5,181 bases of DNA from Desulfobulbaceae bacterium. GTDB taxonomy: Bacteria; Desulfobacterota; Desulfobulbia; Desulfobulbales; Desulfocapsaceae. The notes under the pieces are model-generated. The model was not told the DNA's origin and searched no databases. It saw only the letters and a program-made list of their open reading frames with translations. How positions within the stretch are numbered: the stretch's first letter is position 1; every line of letters begins with the position of its first letter. The position numbers and the translations under genes are program-made. The DNA lies in NCBI GenBank assembly GCA_027067035.1, contig JAMOMO010000486.1, forward strand, positions 1 through 5,181. The letters are read 5' to 3'. Positions 5,087 to 5,181 of the stretch are shown here, in pieces.

Positions 5087-5181
5087 AAAAGAATACGAAA
5101 AAAATTTCAAAAGAGAGCAAGCCGTGAATATCGCAGACTATCCACATCATTTTCTCCCTGATTATACTGACAAGGGCAGAG
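5076..5181 (+). CDS. Unrecognised protein, N-terminal fragment (runs off the window)
   Basis: An open frame starts at ATG 5076, directly after an in-frame TGA at 5073, and remains open to the window edge, giving 35 complete codons. The visible residues begin MSTGKEYEKNFKREQ and continue AVNIADYPHHFLPDYTDKGR: hydrophilic and mixed, without a signal peptide or low-complexity run. A second possible start is GTG 5124, which has a better-placed purine stretch (GAGAG at 5113-5117, six bases away); ATG 5076 has only a weak AGAG about ten bases upstream. The gene is divergent from dnaA. I do not recognise the family and assign no function. The natural-looking composition supports coding, but the fragment is short. 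Confidence 0.5.
   Translation, partial: MSTGKEYEKNFKREQAVNIADYPHHFLPDYTDKGR

Noticed and set aside
4585..5127. 180-codon plus-strand frame starting at GTG
   Set aside because: It runs through the A/T palindrome and T-rich tract (Phe/Lys runs), is Ser-rich, has no ribosome site and no recognisable domain, and ends inside the better 5076 frame.
5138..5146. CTATCCACA, one mismatch from the consensus DnaA box
   Set aside because: It falls within the probable coding frame as the codons for Asp-Tyr-Pro-His and stands alone, so it is likely coincidence.
4733..5161. 142-codon plus-strand frame
   Set aside because: It has a basic, Phe/Ser/Arg-rich composition, crosses the palindrome and overlaps the more plausible partial gene at 5076.

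Overview
The window suggests a bacterium of the Desulfobacterota, most likely Desulfobulbales (sulfate-reducer relatives). This rests on the style of the receiver domain at the left edge, a monomeric NADP-type isocitrate dehydrogenase, and a DnaA whose P-loop and DNA-binding motif resemble my recollection of that order. The assignment is an inference; no rRNA or marker search was possible.

Layout. (1) Bases 1-365 (+) are the 3' end of a gene finishing in a complete response-regulator receiver domain, probably a hybrid histidine kinase. (2) A short GC hairpin lies between this gene and the convergent icd. (3) Bases 402-2642 (-) encode a full-length monomeric isocitrate dehydrogenase, with all the substrate, metal and NADP residues I can recall in place. 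(4) Bases 2643-2914 form an intergenic stretch with a very strong minus-strand terminator (15-bp stem, nine U), which isolates icd from the gene upstream. It also holds a possible 42-codon leader ORF ending in ATGA on the icd start, and two further inverted repeats. (5) Bases 2915-4240 (-) encode a chromosomal replication initiator DnaA with the complete four-domain layout but several unusual residues. (6) Bases 4241-5075 are about 830 bases without a convincing gene. They contain two AT-rich blocks (about 29% and 21% GC), a 15-bp A/T palindrome, smaller inverted repeats and a compact foldable segment. (7) From 5076 (or 5124) a divergent plus-strand reading frame runs off the right edge; its product is not recognised.

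How it fits together: icd is a metabolic gene (TCA cycle, NADPH supply) and dnaA a replication gene. They share a strand but are separated by a terminator, so they are probably independent transcripts. dnaA stands without dnaN or recF next to it. The AT-rich gap upstream of dnaA is the natural place to look for an origin and for dnaA autoregulation, but no canonical DnaA-box cluster is present. No mobile element, CRISPR, tRNA or rRNA gene was seen. The most unusual items are the altered DnaA DNA-contact residues and the structured gap beside the gene. I found no clear evidence of a wholly new system.
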